A DNA stretch of 42,383 bases, taken from contig WJIS01000125.1 in assembly GCA_014730165.1 (NCBI GenBank), positions 1 to 42,383 of the forward strand. The letters run 5' to 3'. The stretch comes from Promethearchaeota archaeon (GTDB lineage Archaea > Asgardarchaeota > Lokiarchaeia > Sigyniarchaeales > SOKP01). Numbering within the stretch: the first letter of the stretch is position 1; the number at the start of each line of letters is the position of its first letter. This document shows, piece after piece, positions 1-8,637 of this stretch. Both the position numbers and the translations under genes were made by a program. Below the pieces are notes generated by a model. The model was not told the origin of the DNA and searched no databases. It saw only the letters and a program-made list of their open reading frames with translations.

Positions 1-2
1 AA

Positions 3-215
3 GGAGTAGAAGTGTTTACCATCCTCTACAAGACCGAAGAGCAGGAAAAACTCGACCTCACATACCTCCCGCCCGAGATTAAACGCGAGATTCGAGAGAG
101 AAAGGAAAAGGACTCTGTCTGGCTGGAGATTCTCAAGGATACTCACACGCTTGAATATGAAATCGACCATAACACCTACTACGAGATGATTAATCTGAAT
201 TATTTACAAATTTAA
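3..215 (+). CDS. Partial or short hypothetical protein at window edge
   Basis: The frame is open to the left edge, so this may be the C-terminal end of a longer gene. Alternatively it starts at the GTG at 12, because AAGGAG at 1-6 lies five bases upstream and is a good ribosome binding site, which gives 67 residues. The peptide is charged (Glu/Lys/Arg rich, with the stretch LPPEIKREIRERKEKD) and probably helical, with no recognisable motif. Codons are strikingly C-ending (CTC, ACC, CTC, CCC) and the GC content is clearly higher than in most neighbouring genes, so it is either strongly codon-biased or recently acquired. The family is not recognised. Confidence 0.45.
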   Translation, partial: GVEVFTILYKTEEQEKLDLTYLPPEIKREIRERKEKDSVWLEILKDTHTLEYEIDHNTYYEMINLNYLQI

Positions 216-353
216 TGTAAAATCATCTATAGCAAAATTTTTATATAATTTTATTAGAAAATTATAAAAGTTTGGGGAATTATTATTAATTGATATTTTC
301 TATCATTTAATCAATGAAATATACCTATAAAGCATTAAAAAAGGTGTTATAAA

Positions 354-1034
354 ATAAAGATTTTGGTATCTGGACCGCTTCAATCTGGAAAATCGAGTTA
401 TATCAAATTCCTTGATGAAAACGCATTAAATGTTGAAGCAAAAGGAGCGGACAACAAATATTACACAGTTGCTATGGATTTAGGTTCATTAATAATCAAT
501 AATTTTCATGTGTATCTTTTTGGAACACCGGGTTTAAAACGATTTAGAGTGATGCGAGAGATTGTTTCTAGTGGATCAGATGGTGTTGTATTTATTTTTG
601 ATGCAGCTGCACCAGAAAAGGATAAAGATGCTATTGAAATGCTTAATTCCCTTAGAAGTGCATTAGGTTCAAATATGCCCATGATATTTTTAGCAAATAA
701 ACAAGATATAAAAAATGCTCGAAGTTCTGAAGTAATAAGGCAACAAAATCATTTAAATCCAGAAGATAAAGTTTTTCCAACAAGTACGAAAACGGGATTA
801 AACATAAAGAAATCACTTAATTTCTTAATAAATGAAATCTACGAGAATTATGAGTCCTTATTTGAAGTCTTAAAAAATTATGAAGATGATATTAAAGGTT
901 TAGCAGAAGCGCTGAATAAGGGAAGAGAAGAAATTAGAGATTTTTTAAATAAAATGGAAGTGAAAAAGTTCATTGAATTGGATAGAAAAACTAAGACATA
1001 TAAAGTGAAAAATGGTCTTGAATTTGTAACTTAA
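354..1034 (+). CDS. Small GTPase (COG2229-like) with C-terminal winged helix
   Basis: Ras-superfamily-type GTPase, probably a cytosolic switch. Visible motifs are the P-loop GPLQSGKSS near the N-terminus, FGTPG as the G3 region (like the LFGTPGQ of COG2229 predicted GTPases, so the DxxG aspartate is absent as in that family), NKQD as G4 and TSTKTG as G5. The last ~55 residues (IKGLAEALNKGREEIRDFL... then IELDRKTKTYKVKNGL) look like a winged helix-turn-helix. The start is unusual: the first TTG is at 363 and would cut the first beta strand to three residues. AAGGTG at 341-346 is ideally spaced for an ATA at 354, giving (M)KILVSGP, the usual start of such GTPases. About 226 residues. The VWA/RING gene follows in the same direction after 170 bp. 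The GTPase call is firm, the winged helix moderate, the ATA start inferred. Confidence 0.85.
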   Translation: MKILVSGPLQSGKSSYIKFLDENALNVEAKGADNKYYTVAMDLGSLIINNFHVYLFGTPGLKRFRVMREIVSSGSDGVVFIFDAAAPEKDKDAIEMLNSLRSALGSNMPMIFLANKQDIKNARSSEVIRQQNHLNPEDKVFPTSTKTGLNIKKSLNFLINEIYENYESLFEVLKNYEDDIKGLAEALNKGREEIRDFLNKMEVKKFIELDRKTKTYKVKNGLEFVT

Positions 1035-1204
1035 TTTTTTATCTCCATATGACCACGCTTATTGAGAGTCTTATCAGGTTTCTTTTATAATTATATCATA
1101 AAATTCCTTTTGACTTGAATAGGATAAAGATTTTTTAAGAAGTAAAATGAATATTTAATAGGCAAACTTAATTATGAGTAATCTTAGAAAAAAAGGGAAA
1201 AATA

Positions 1205-2326
1205 TTGACAATTAGGTCTGAAGATACAATAATATTCAATGGGTTAACGCCAGATATTACCGATATGAAAAGCTTTTATAAAGCTATTGAGGAATTTATG
1301 GTGTTAAAAAAAGCAACCGATCAAAGTGACCGATTCAATATTATTATGTTTCATGAATATGGTCCTAATTATCTTAATGATTTTACTTTAAATTCAAAGA
1401 ATATACTTATGGCTCTTAAAACTCTCGAACCCGCGATGGTGAAAGCAAATATTGCCGGAGGTATAATGGTAGCTATAACTTTCATAATTGATGTATATAA
1501 AAAAATATCTGAAAAAGCTTTTAGACTCATCATTCTGACAGATTCTGGCTCTTTAAAGATTCCGAATAATTATGTTCCCGTAATTGAGCATCTGATAGCT
1601 CAAGTGAGAGACATGCCTTTTTTTATTGATATCATTAGGTTAGACGTTGATGATCCGGAAGAAGATCAAAAATTGATGAACTTAGCACAAAAATGCTATG
1701 GGAACGTTCACGAAATAAATGATGTAAGAGATTTGTCTTCCATTATGGAAGTACTTGCTCTAAAAAGAGAAATCCCTAAAGAATCAATCTTTGAAGAAGA
1801 GAAGAGGCTCATAATAACAAAGGAAAATAAAACATTCTATGAGAATTTAGCAGCCACAGTAAAAGAACATAAGGAAAAAGAATCATGTTCAATTTGTTTT
1901 GAAAATTTTAAGGCAGAATTTGTTGAATGTCCTAGCTGTGGTTTAATTGCTCATAAATCTTGTTTAGCACAATGGGCAGGTAATTCTAATATTGGAATAA
2001 ATAATATATTTCGATGCCCAAATTGTTACTTCTTACTAAAGCTTGAAAAAGAATATGTAGATAGGATTGAGTATGAGAAAGTAGTTGGAAATATAAAAAT
2101 AGAAGAACCCAATTTTCAAACTTATTTGGAAAGCTTAGAATCTAGAGAAGGTCCAGAAATTGTACAAGGAGAGGATCCTCTCACGCCTAACTCTAATTTG
2201 GTGGAACCAGATAAGCCTAAAGAAAAAGAGATCAAAAATATTTGGTGTCCTCGTTGTAATAAGATGATAACTTCAAAATATGTCATTTGTCCAAATTGCG
2301 GTTATAATTTAAAAAGAGATAATTGA
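1205..2326 (+). CDS. VWA-like / RING-PHD-like zinc finger / zinc ribbon protein
   Basis: A 373-residue modular protein. Residues ~1-200 look like a von Willebrand A fold: strand DRFNIIMFHEY, a helix ending in ANIAGGI where the MIDAS Thr/Gly loop lies, then FRLIILTDSGS. The first strand lacks the usual DxSxS, so metal binding may be lost. Residues 228-274 form a cross-brace zinc motif: C228/C231, C242/C245, H250/C253, C271/C274, with CLAQW and CPNC spelled as in RING E3 domains, although the C4HC3 spacing also fits PHD. A separate zinc ribbon follows at C348/C351 and C362/C365. VWA followed by RING-like zinc recalls TFIIH p44/Ssl1, but that is only an architectural analogy. TTG start with GGGAAAAATA just upstream. 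It probably works with the GTPase encoded before it. Confidence 0.72.
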   Translation: MTIRSEDTIIFNGLTPDITDMKSFYKAIEEFMVLKKATDQSDRFNIIMFHEYGPNYLNDFTLNSKNILMALKTLEPAMVKANIAGGIMVAITFIIDVYKKISEKAFRLIILTDSGSLKIPNNYVPVIEHLIAQVRDMPFFIDIIRLDVDDPEEDQKLMNLAQKCYGNVHEINDVRDLSSIMEVLALKREIPKESIFEEEKRLIITKENKTFYENLAATVKEHKEKESCSICFENFKAEFVECPSCGLIAHKSCLAQWAGNSNIGINNIFRCPNCYFLLKLEKEYVDRIEYEKVVGNIKIEEPNFQTYLESLESREGPEIVQGEDPLTPNSNLVEPDKPKEKEIKNIWCPRCNKMITSKYVICPNCGYNLKRDN

Positions 2327-2409
2327 TTTGATATTTTATAATTATTTCTAAGAAATTAAAATTATGATCAGTTTATTCTAAGAGCTATTTTTGAGGTTAA
2401 TCAAGCAAT

Positions 2410-4326
2410 TTAGTATTTATTAAGTAATTCCGTTGGAAGAATCATATTTTTTCTATAGATTGAATATAAATTCTTTAACTCTGAGCGCTGTGTATTTAAA
2501 ACTTGCCAAAATTTTTCAGGAATATCACTTTCCTTGCTATAAATTTGCTCAACTCTGTCAAGTTTATCCAATATTTTACTTATCCTTAAACAGAATTGTG
2601 TTTCATAATTTTGTAGTTTGTAATCCTTCTTAAGATACTTTCTAAATAGCTCTTTTAAGGTTCTAAATCTAGGAATATATCCGATTGGTGTTTTAATAGC
2701 TTCATATTCTCCATGAATTCTGCCTTCTGCCCATATCACCCATATTAATTTATCTAAAACACCATTCAGATAATTACGATCTTCATCCTTGAGAAAGTAG
2801 TTCGTTGAAAATACTTTTGGGGTAATTTTTAGATGGGACCCAAATTTAAGGTGATCGTTGATATATTTCCCTAAGGGAACTACGATAAAATCCAAGTTTG
2901 CCATGGGATTTAATTTTCTTATACCAATCTTTCCTAATGTTTGAGCGGTTGTTTCAGATTCAATTGAAGCACCAATAAAAACTCCATGTACCCAATCGAG
3001 ACTCTCGACGATAGGTGGCATTGTATCAGAATCTCTCCCACCATAGAAAATCCCATTTAATTTTACACCATCAGGATTATGCAGTTCTGGATCAGCATTT
3101 TGTAAGTCTTTTATCCGAACCGTATAACGAGCATTCGGATGAGCAAGAGGGATTTCCATTCCATTCTTATCGGTTTTTCCGAGATGCCATTTACCTGAGA
3201 AATTTATTCCCTCATCAGGAAGATCTACTCCCATTCCTAACCAATAGGGTTTTTGGTTGTGTACTAAGACATTTGAAAAAATTACCTCTCCAGGTGAATT
3301 TATTGTATTATATATAGCGGGATCGTCATTCTGGTTCACATCTCTGATTATTCCAAAAATTCCCTCTTCTATATTTGCAATATGGCAATATCCATCATCC
3401 CATTTACGTAAATATGCGATATCATCACCCACAATCATTTGACCTGGTAGCATAGCTGTTGAAGTCTTACCACATCCAGAAGGATAAGCACCTGCACAGT
3501 ATGTCTTCCTCTCTTTCCCGATTGGAGTTATTCCCATGATAAAATAATGCTCTGCTAACCAGCCTTCGTTATTTGCTTTATGAATTGCTAGGCGCAGTGC
3601 AAGTTTTTTTAAACCTAGTGAGTTCCCAGCATATTGGTTATTCACTGAAAAGACTGATTTTTCTTTTAAATCAATATAGATTCTTCTTTTATCAAGATTT
3701 TTAGAAACTGGAGGATTCCCGACCAATTCCCCAGCAGAATGTATAAAGTAGAAAAAATCGTTAGAATCATTTAATTTTTTAAACAACTCATAACCACTTC
3801 TATAGAGTAAATCTTCACTGTGGGCAACATAAAAACTATCTGTTATTTGTAGCGCTAGAATAGAAAACTTAGAGTTTAAGGGCCCTAGACAGAAAAATCT
3901 AACTAAACATTCTTTACCCTCCATACACCCATTTAAAAAATCTTCAATCTCTTCCAAACCCTTTTTTCTATCAATAGTATTTACTCTTTTACTGATCTCC
4001 TCACCATGCTCTATAAGTACTCTAGTATGTTCTTTATCGCGTGCTTGATCATGATCTTGCATAGTATTAAAAGCATCAAAATGTACAGTATGACCCCTCA
4101 TAGATAATTTACATTCTTCATTTATTTCAATTGCTCTTTCTCTAACATAATTAATATCCTTAACCGAATCAGTAATAACAGTGACCTTAGCTGGTTTACA
4201 GAGTTCAATATATTCATTTATAATTTGAAAAACTTTCTTATTCTGAATTTTTTTCAGTTTCTCATAATTCTCACGATTTAAAAGAGGGGTTTTAACCATA
4301 CTTTCAAGAGTTTTTAAAGGGTTCAT
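2410..4326 (-). CDS. pckG: Phosphoenolpyruvate carboxykinase (GTP), archaeal type
   Basis: Converts oxaloacetate and GTP to PEP, GDP and CO2 (gluconeogenesis, reversible in some archaea). The 638 residues match the ~600-640 of GTP-type enzymes. Seen in the sequence: the phosphate loop GAYPSGCGKTSTAM at about residue 280, the kinase-2 metal motif VGDDIAYL at about 300, GKWHLG, FYGGRDSDTMPPIVES and WVHGVFIGAS. The nucleotide loop has CGKT as in GTP-dependent PEPCKs. ATG start with GGGAAAAAT upstream on the minus strand and a TATA-like element about 45 bp upstream. Transcribed alone: the next minus-strand gene upstream (thi4) lies 357 bp away. Confidence 0.95.
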   Translation of the reverse strand: MNPLKTLESMVKTPLLNRENYEKLKKIQNKKVFQIINEYIELCKPAKVTVITDSVKDINYVRERAIEINEECKLSMRGHTVHFDAFNTMQDHDQARDKEHTRVLIEHGEEISKRVNTIDRKKGLEEIEDFLNGCMEGKECLVRFFCLGPLNSKFSILALQITDSFYVAHSEDLLYRSGYELFKKLNDSNDFFYFIHSAGELVGNPPVSKNLDKRRIYIDLKEKSVFSVNNQYAGNSLGLKKLALRLAIHKANNEGWLAEHYFIMGITPIGKERKTYCAGAYPSGCGKTSTAMLPGQMIVGDDIAYLRKWDDGYCHIANIEEGIFGIIRDVNQNDDPAIYNTINSPGEVIFSNVLVHNQKPYWLGMGVDLPDEGINFSGKWHLGKTDKNGMEIPLAHPNARYTVRIKDLQNADPELHNPDGVKLNGIFYGGRDSDTMPPIVESLDWVHGVFIGASIESETTAQTLGKIGIRKLNPMANLDFIVVPLGKYINDHLKFGSHLKITPKVFSTNYFLKDEDRNYLNGVLDKLIWVIWAEGRIHGEYEAIKTPIGYIPRFRTLKELFRKYLKKDYKLQNYETQFCLRISKILDKLDRVEQIYSKESDIPEKFWQVLNTQRSELKNLYSIYRKNMILPTELLNKY

Positions 4327-4356
4327 TTTATTTTTCCCACAATTTATTTTAACCTA

Positions 4357-4382
4357 AATTAATCTTATATAGATAAATCTAT
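4357..4382 (-). promoter_or_regulatory. TATA-like element for pckG
   Basis: Reading the minus strand, TTTATCTATATAAG lies about 40-50 bp before the pckG ATG, which fits an archaeal TATA box and a leader of about 20 nt carrying the GGGAAAAAT ribosome binding site. The rest of the 357-bp gap (4327-4683) is AT-rich sequence in which I find no gene or RNA. Confidence 0.4.
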
Positions 4383-4683
4383 GAAATGTTTGATAAAAGC
4401 TTTATTGAATTTTAAGCCAGTTTAGGTATAAAGTTATGTTATTTGAAATTCGTTTGGTTTCCTTAAACATTTTTGAACTTTTTTCAAGAATTTATTTAAA
4501 TCATCATGATAATTAAGGAATAATATTATCTTTTTTTAAATGTTTATTCAATAAATCTATGCTATTTTGATATTTAATATAAGATTTTGAAAATCTAAAG
4601 CAGTTCTGTCAGTTCTATATTTTTTTTACAATATTAAAAAAGATTTAGGAAGGGGTTAAATTTGAGGAGATTAATAAAATAAT

Positions 4684-5466
4684 CTATCTTTTAAACTTGT
4701 TAATTATCAGGTTTGCGACTTTCTCTCCAGAAAGTAGCATTCCACCAAATATGGGTCCCATACGTTGTCCACCTGAACAAGCATTTGCTGCCATTCCCGC
4801 AACATATAATCCGGGATATACTTCTTTCGTTGTTTCAAGCAGAATTTTTTCCCCGATTTCAGCGTTCATAGACAATTCTCCCATAATTTCACCTGTAGGG
4901 GTATCAATTTTGGAATTTGGTATTTTCCTAAGTGCAACATTCACCACCTCTAAATCGTGACCTGTGGCATCAATTACACATCGGCTTTCAAACGTCAGTG
5001 GATCAACGTGAAGTTTTGCCATCCCTACGGCAGTCCAGTTTATAACCGCTCCCGTTATTCTGAAGTCTCCATCAATCTTAACGTCCTCTACTGAGATGAG
5101 GTTAAATATTTTCACACCTGCATCTATAGCTCCCGCAGTTAATTTTCCAACAGATTCGATTGCGTCCGCTACAAAATAGCCTTTTTCAATTTCTTTCAGT
5201 TTAATATCATATATATCAAGAATTCTCTTTGCTTCAGTCTGTACCACAATTTTGTTGAACATCATTCCTCCGCCCAACATTCCCCCACCAATCGATAACT
5301 TACGCTCAAAAATAATGGTCTTTAAACCAGCATCGGCTAAAAATTTTGAAGCAACCAATCCCGCAGGTCCCGCTCCAGCAATAATTACATCTGTATGCAG
5401 ATTATTAATTAAATCCTGGGTATATGATTCTATTATAGCTTTTGTTATAATTGTTTCATCTAACAT
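4684..5466 (-). CDS. thi4: Thi4-family thiazole synthase (His type)
   Basis: FAD/NAD-binding enzyme that makes the thiazole half of thiamine (ADP-thiazole from NAD and glycine). A dinucleotide fold DVIIAGAGPAGLVASKFLADAG is followed by FERKLSIGGGMLGGGMMFN, then LHVDPLTFESRCVIDATGHD, and near the end PGLYVAGMAANACSGGQRMGPIFGGMLLSG; all are Thi4 hallmarks. In yeast THI4 the sulfur-donating Cys sits where this protein has His in KLHVDP, as in methanogen enzymes that use Fe(II) and free sulfide catalytically. About 260 residues from the ATG at 5466; a TTG at 5478 is an alternative. Related archaeal proteins have been annotated as ribose-1,5-bisphosphate isomerase, but the GGG/GGQRMGP motifs favour Thi4. 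No TPP riboswitch is evident upstream. Confidence 0.92.
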   Translation of the reverse strand: MLDETIITKAIIESYTQDLINNLHTDVIIAGAGPAGLVASKFLADAGLKTIIFERKLSIGGGMLGGGMMFNKIVVQTEAKRILDIYDIKLKEIEKGYFVADAIESVGKLTAGAIDAGVKIFNLISVEDVKIDGDFRITGAVINWTAVGMAKLHVDPLTFESRCVIDATGHDLEVVNVALRKIPNSKIDTPTGEIMGELSMNAEIGEKILLETTKEVYPGLYVAGMAANACSGGQRMGPIFGGMLLSGEKVANLIINKFKR

Positions 5467-5535
5467 TTTAATTATCAAATTTGATTAAGTATTAATCCTA
5501 AATAAAGAAGATTGAGAAATTTAACATCAATATAC

Positions 5536-5604
5536 GATATAAAAAATAAAATAATATTTAAAATAAAGAAAATGAAATAAAATAAAGATATAAATGTATG
5601 AAAT
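5536..5604 (-). terminator. T-rich probable terminator of thermosome gene
   Basis: Just past the thermosome stop the minus strand has several runs of T (TTTATTTTATTTCATTTTC, then TTATTTTTTATA), the usual signal for intrinsic archaeal termination. No stable hairpin is needed or seen. Confidence 0.35.
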
Positions 5605-7194
5605 TTATTTAGAACCCTTTGCATTAATGATTCTGTCTACTCTAAGTATTAGATTCGCTAATTCGCTTCCTGACTTGATGATATGAGAGATTAAGTCTGC
5701 AGGTTCAATAATTCCGTTTTCAAGGTTATTAAGGATTTTGTTTTGTATTGTGTCTACTCCCATCCACTTATCTTCTGGGGTTTTATGTGCTGCTCTTAGT
5801 TCCGTCATCTTCTCTATTTCCTCTAAACCGGCATTTCTTAACAATGTTTTTGGGATTTCTTCTAAAGCAGACGCGAATGCTTGAACGGCTAATTGTTCTT
5901 TACCGCTCATTTGAGATGCATATGTACGTAATCTCTTTGCGAGTTCAACATTAATTGCCCCGCCTCCAGCAACTACTTTTTTCGTGTCAATTACTTTTGC
6001 TATCACACTAATTACATCATGTAATGCAATCTCAGCGGTATTCAAAATCTTATCTAATCCACCCTTTAATAAAATCGCAACAGATTTCGGATTCTTACAT
6101 CCAGAAAAGAGAGTATAATCATCATCGCCTACTTTTTCAAACTTAACTTTTTCAGCAAATCCAAGATCTTCTTCTGTTAAATCTTTTAAGTTATCGATCA
6201 TAGTCGCATCGATCGCATTTGATACTGCTTTAATATCCTTATCACTTAAGTTTTTAATAGCTGCGATACCTTCTCTTCCTAACATAGCTCCAAACTTATC
6301 GGAAATGTCTTGATTATTAACAATCATATTCACTCCAAGTCTCTTGAAAATTTCCAAATAATCCTTGAGAAATTGTTTTTCTTGATCTAAGAATTTTTGT
6401 ATCTCATCAGGAGAGCTGATTTCAATATTAGCATCGTACTCACCTTTAACAACGTCTAATTTTTTCCGAATAACAGCAATCTTAGCATTTTGTAAGAGAT
6501 TGGGCATCATAGCGCTTACTTTTCCCTTGTCAATATAAATTCCGTTAATTAACTCGGAATCTTTTAATGATTTGCCGGGAGCGGTAACAATTTTGACATT
6601 CTCGATCTTATCGTAAATAGAGCCTTCATTTTTACTCGAAATGTGTCGAACGGCTTGTAATGCAAGCTCCGCGAAATAGTCCTTAACTGCGGCGATATCC
6701 TTGGAATTCATAGCCGTTCTGGCAACACCTTTAAGAAGTTTATCATCATCGGATGAAATTGGTTCTGCGATTTCATTAATGATTTCAAGAGCTTTATCAG
6801 CCGCTAATTTAAATCCATGAGTAATTGGTTTTGGATGAATATCCTGTTCAATTAACTCAAGCGCAAGTTCTAATAGTTTTGCCGTGAATACCACCGCGGA
6901 AGTGGTACCATCTCCAACTTCTTTATCTATAGACTTCGCAAGATTTACCATCATTATTGCAGCGACATTCTCAATATCGAGCTTATCGAGGATCTCCGCT
7001 CCGTCATTCGTAATAGTAACATCACCTAAAGAATCTACAAGCATTTTGTCCATACCTTTGGGACCCATGGTAGATTTAACTGTTTCGGTGATTGCCATCA
7101 TTGCTTGAATGTTTTGCCGTCTTGCTTCTCTGTCTCGCTTACTCTCAGTTCCTTCCTTCAATATGAGTATTGGGACACCTGAAAATTGTGACAT
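5605..7194 (-). CDS. ths: Thermosome subunit (group II chaperonin)
   Basis: ATP-driven protein-folding chamber subunit of the TCP-1/CCT family, cytosolic. The 529 residues begin with MSQFSGVPILILKEGTESKR and show TVKSTMGPKGMDKMLVD, ITNDGAEILDKLDIE, the ATPase motif GDGTTSAVV at about residue 95 and VVAGGGAINVELAKRL at about 410. It ends RVDRIINAKGSK without the Gly/Met-rich tail many thermosomes carry. Only one subunit gene is in the window. ATG start with AAGTGATC upstream. The 234-bp upstream gap carries a perfect 10-bp inverted repeat (separate entry) that may be an operator. Codons are less AT-biased than in neighbours, as expected for a highly expressed gene. Confidence 0.97.
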   Translation of the reverse strand: MSQFSGVPILILKEGTESKRDREARRQNIQAMMAITETVKSTMGPKGMDKMLVDSLGDVTITNDGAEILDKLDIENVAAIMMVNLAKSIDKEVGDGTTSAVVFTAKLLELALELIEQDIHPKPITHGFKLAADKALEIINEIAEPISSDDDKLLKGVARTAMNSKDIAAVKDYFAELALQAVRHISSKNEGSIYDKIENVKIVTAPGKSLKDSELINGIYIDKGKVSAMMPNLLQNAKIAVIRKKLDVVKGEYDANIEISSPDEIQKFLDQEKQFLKDYLEIFKRLGVNMIVNNQDISDKFGAMLGREGIAAIKNLSDKDIKAVSNAIDATMIDNLKDLTEEDLGFAEKVKFEKVGDDDYTLFSGCKNPKSVAILLKGGLDKILNTAEIALHDVISVIAKVIDTKKVVAGGGAINVELAKRLRTYASQMSGKEQLAVQAFASALEEIPKTLLRNAGLEEIEKMTELRAAHKTPEDKWMGVDTIQNKILNNLENGIIEPADLISHIIKSGSELANLILRVDRIINAKGSK

Positions 7195-7289
7195 ATTTTT
7201 TGATCACTTTTCTTTGTAATTATTATTATGAATAAGTTTTCAATTTAGTATATCATAAAGAAGCTAAAATTAAAAATTTTTTTATAATG

Positions 7290-7328
7290 ATCTCTATATC
7301 ACATTGTTTGAAATTTTAATATAGAGAT
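7290..7328. promoter_or_regulatory. Perfect 10-bp inverted repeat upstream of thermosome
   Basis: ATCTCTATAT (7290-7299) and ATATAGAGAT (7319-7328) are exact reverse complements separated by 19 bases. A third half-copy, ATATAGAG, is at 7418-7425 close to the lrp stop. Position is ~95-135 bp before the thermosome ATG and ~100 bp after the regulator's stop. It could be a binding site for a dimeric repressor or a long-loop hairpin ending lrp transcription; the dispersed third half-site favours a protein-binding role. Confidence 0.45.
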
Positions 7329-7428
7329 TTTTCTTCTTTTTTAATGTTATTAAAAGGTCAGAAAAGGTTTATAACAGTTTTCTTCTTTGAGTTTCCATAC
7401 TCCATTAAAGAAATTGAATATAGAGCGA

Positions 7429-7890
7429 TTAAATCTGCACAAATGCAGTATTTTTATATTCTTTTAATACCATGTTAGAAACTGTTTTGGTTATGAAATC
7501 CCTTTCGTTCAATTCCCTTATAAATTTATGAACATCATTAGATTCTTTAAATCGGCAGATCAAGGCTGCAGATTGTTCTCCAGTGGTATGAAATACGGAA
7601 CAAACTTCTGGTCTATTCCTAATTTCGGTAAGAATATCTTCTGTGTGTTTGCCATTAATTTGAATTCTAATAAGAAAAGTTAGATTATATCCTAATTTTG
7701 CATTATTCAATCGGATCGTATACCCTTCTATAATATCAAATTCTTTTAATTTCGCGATTCGATTATGAATTGTCCCGATAGATACTCCCAGTTTTTCTTG
7801 GATTTCTCTATAGGATGTTCGAGCGTTCTCTTGTAGAATCCTAATAATATTTTTATCGAGATCATCGATTTCAAATTTGTTCTTCTTCAA
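7429..7890 (-). CDS. Lrp/AsnC-family transcription regulator
   Basis: 153 residues, standard family length. The N-terminal winged helix (DDLDKNIIRILQENARTSYREI, then LGVSIGTIHNRIAKL) is followed by a RAM-type ligand-binding domain (NLTFLIRIQ..., VCSVFHTTGEQSAALICRF). Such proteins bind DNA as dimers to octamers and respond to amino acids or related metabolites. The start is TTG. The upstream region has TTGAA-N15-TTCAA around 7943-7967, a possible autoregulatory site. Upstream of the thermosome in the same direction; no firm target can be named. Confidence 0.93.
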   Translation of the reverse strand: MKKNKFEIDDLDKNIIRILQENARTSYREIQEKLGVSIGTIHNRIAKLKEFDIIEGYTIRLNNAKLGYNLTFLIRIQINGKHTEDILTEIRNRPEVCSVFHTTGEQSAALICRFKESNDVHKFIRELNERDFITKTVSNMVLKEYKNTAFVQI

Positions 7891-8073
7891 AAATAGTCCA
7901 CTCTAGATATATTATTTCTTGAGTCTCCAAGTATAATTTAGCTTGAACAATATTTAAAATTTTTCAAATTGACTAAAAAAGTGTTTAATTTATAGGTCTT
8001 TTATTTTAAAATTACTAAAGAAATATCATTTCATGGCTAAAATTGAATTCCAAATTGATGAATCTCAAATATT

Positions 8074-8385
8074 TTAAAGGCTTACCACATATGATTTAGA
8101 TTCTTCACTAAGAGAGATCCACGAGTCTTTATTAGATGCTTTTATTAGGAGCCTATCTTCCATAGGTTTTCCAGTTCCTGGATCAAATGGTAAATCTTTT
8201 CCAGAATCAATAAGTTCTTTGATTCTACCAGGAGATAATTTTATAACCAAATCGCCTTTATAAAACATAATAAACATCTTTCCATTATATTTAATACCTT
8301 GAGCACCCCGTCCTTTATATACCTCTACTTGAGTTTCATCTGAAAAATGTTGTCGTAAAGCGTCATTAATATCTCTATCATTCAT
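8074..8385 (-). CDS. TfoX N-terminal-domain-like protein
   Basis: 103 residues. The pattern KYNGKMFIMFYKGDLVIKLSPGR, then DSGKDLPFDPGTGKPMEDRL matches the stand-alone TfoX-N-like proteins common in actinobacteria and archaea (GKMFAM...VVKLP...FDPG.GRPMKEW). No DNA-binding domain is present, so a competence-regulator role should not be assumed; biochemical function is unknown. ATG start with no strong ribosome binding site, so it may be translated from a short leader. Confidence 0.75.
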   Translation of the reverse strand: MNDRDINDALRQHFSDETQVEVYKGRGAQGIKYNGKMFIMFYKGDLVIKLSPGRIKELIDSGKDLPFDPGTGKPMEDRLLIKASNKDSWISLSEESKSYVVSL

Positions 8386-8637
8386 GATAAATTTTAAAAT
8401 TGTAAAATATTTAAAAAATTCATATTAAGAAATTCAGTGTAAATTCATATCATATTTTATAATTACTTTCATTGTTCAAATTACCCATCATTTCGCTAAC
8501 TTGATGTTTGATGTGGCAGATATTTGTCAAATCTTAAATCGAGTTATGAATTCTAGTTTATAATCCTACTAAGAAAGCTTTAAATTCGATAAGTTTTAGT
8601 TATAAATCAGAATTAATTAGGAGGAAATTTTCAAAAA

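Noticed and set aside
1886..2030. Reading the RING-like domain as part of a ubiquitin gene cluster
   Set aside because: No ubiquitin, E1, E2 or Rpn11 gene lies nearby, so only the domain itself is reported.
5479..5604. Possible TPP riboswitch before thi4
   Set aside because: No sequence resembling the conserved THI-box core (CUGAGA...ACCUGAUC) on either strand.
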